DNA of 5,790 bases from NCBI GenBank assembly GCA_030731635.1, contig JANQTR010000062.1, positions 1 through 5,790 on the forward strand, read 5' to 3'. Source of the stretch: Erythrobacter sp. Its GTDB lineage: Bacteria; Pseudomonadota; Alphaproteobacteria; Sphingomonadales; Sphingomonadaceae. The stretch's first letter is position 1. The number at the start of each line of letters is the position of its first letter. The notes beneath the pieces were generated by a model. It made no database searches, was not told the DNA's origin, and saw nothing but the letters and a program-made list of their open reading frames with translations. A program made the translations under genes and the position numbers. Below are positions 5,669-5,790 of the stretch, piece after piece.

Positions 5669-5790
5669 TGGTGCGAAATTGCCGCTGGCCCAAACCGGCA
5701 AATGGCCACCTCAAAGAACCCACAAACAGATAATTGCCACATAAGCAGATAACCGGTGTGCCGCGGCTTTCATCCCTCGCCGCGCTGGTC
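5669..5790. other. Right-edge non-coding stretch with weak stem, repeated CAGATAA and possible GTG start
   Basis: After the NfrA-like stop, TTGCCG (5679-5684) pairs with CGGCAA (5696-5701) across an 11-nt loop, but no T-run follows, so it is a weak terminator candidate at best. The heptamer CAGATAA occurs at 5727-5733 and 5746-5752. A GTG at 5758 opens an 11-codon frame to the edge (MPRLSSLAALV if used), which looks like the start of a signal peptide but has no clear ribosome-binding site. Confidence 0.4.

Noticed and set aside
5679..5701. TTGCCG/CGGCAA stem considered as an intrinsic terminator
   Set aside because: The stem is only 6 bp with an 11-nt loop and no T-run follows.

Overview
The window is GC-rich and reads as a chromosomal segment of an alphaproteobacterium, most likely a sphingomonad (Sphingomonadales; Erythrobacter or Novosphingobium relatives are the best guess). 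The guess rests on the close fit of the UDP-glucose dehydrogenase N-terminus to the alphaproteobacterial form and on a glycosyltransferase/hypothetical gene pair whose sequence style I associate with sphingomonads. No rRNA, tRNA, CRISPR array, insertion sequence or phage gene was seen.

Left half (1-2289), minus strand. In transcription order there is a membrane-anchored SIMPL/DUF541 protein (2289-1537), a PPP-type metallophosphoesterase resembling bacterial Ser/Thr phosphatases (1362-556), and the first 167 codons of UDP-glucose 6-dehydrogenase (502 to beyond the left edge). The phosphatase-to-ugd gap is 53 bp, so co-transcription is possible. The SIMPL-to-phosphatase gap is 174 bp and holds an 11-bp tandem repeat.

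Middle (2290-2503). A divergent intergenic region with three near-adjacent perfect tetraloop hairpins (2379-2474), two of which share arm sequences. It looks like a dispersed palindromic repeat element or a structured regulatory block.

Right half (2504-5668), plus strand. First comes a complete glyoxalase I (gloA), then an AT-rich regulatory gap with two abutting dyads. It is followed by a translationally coupled pair (ATGA overlap): an inner-membrane family 2 glycosyltransferase of the NfrB type and a secreted or membrane-anchored protein with an NfrA-like C-terminal domain. In E. coli, NfrB and NfrA form a c-di-GMP-controlled surface-polysaccharide system that serves as the phage N4 receptor. 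The pair here is a stripped-down version: the glycosyltransferase ends without the C-terminal c-di-GMP-binding domain, and the partner lacks the long N-terminal repeat region. The inferred role is synthesis at the inner membrane and export of an envelope polysaccharide; substrate and control are unknown. This pair is the most interesting content of the window. The last 122 bp hold a weak stem, a repeated CAGATAA and a possible GTG start that runs off the edge.
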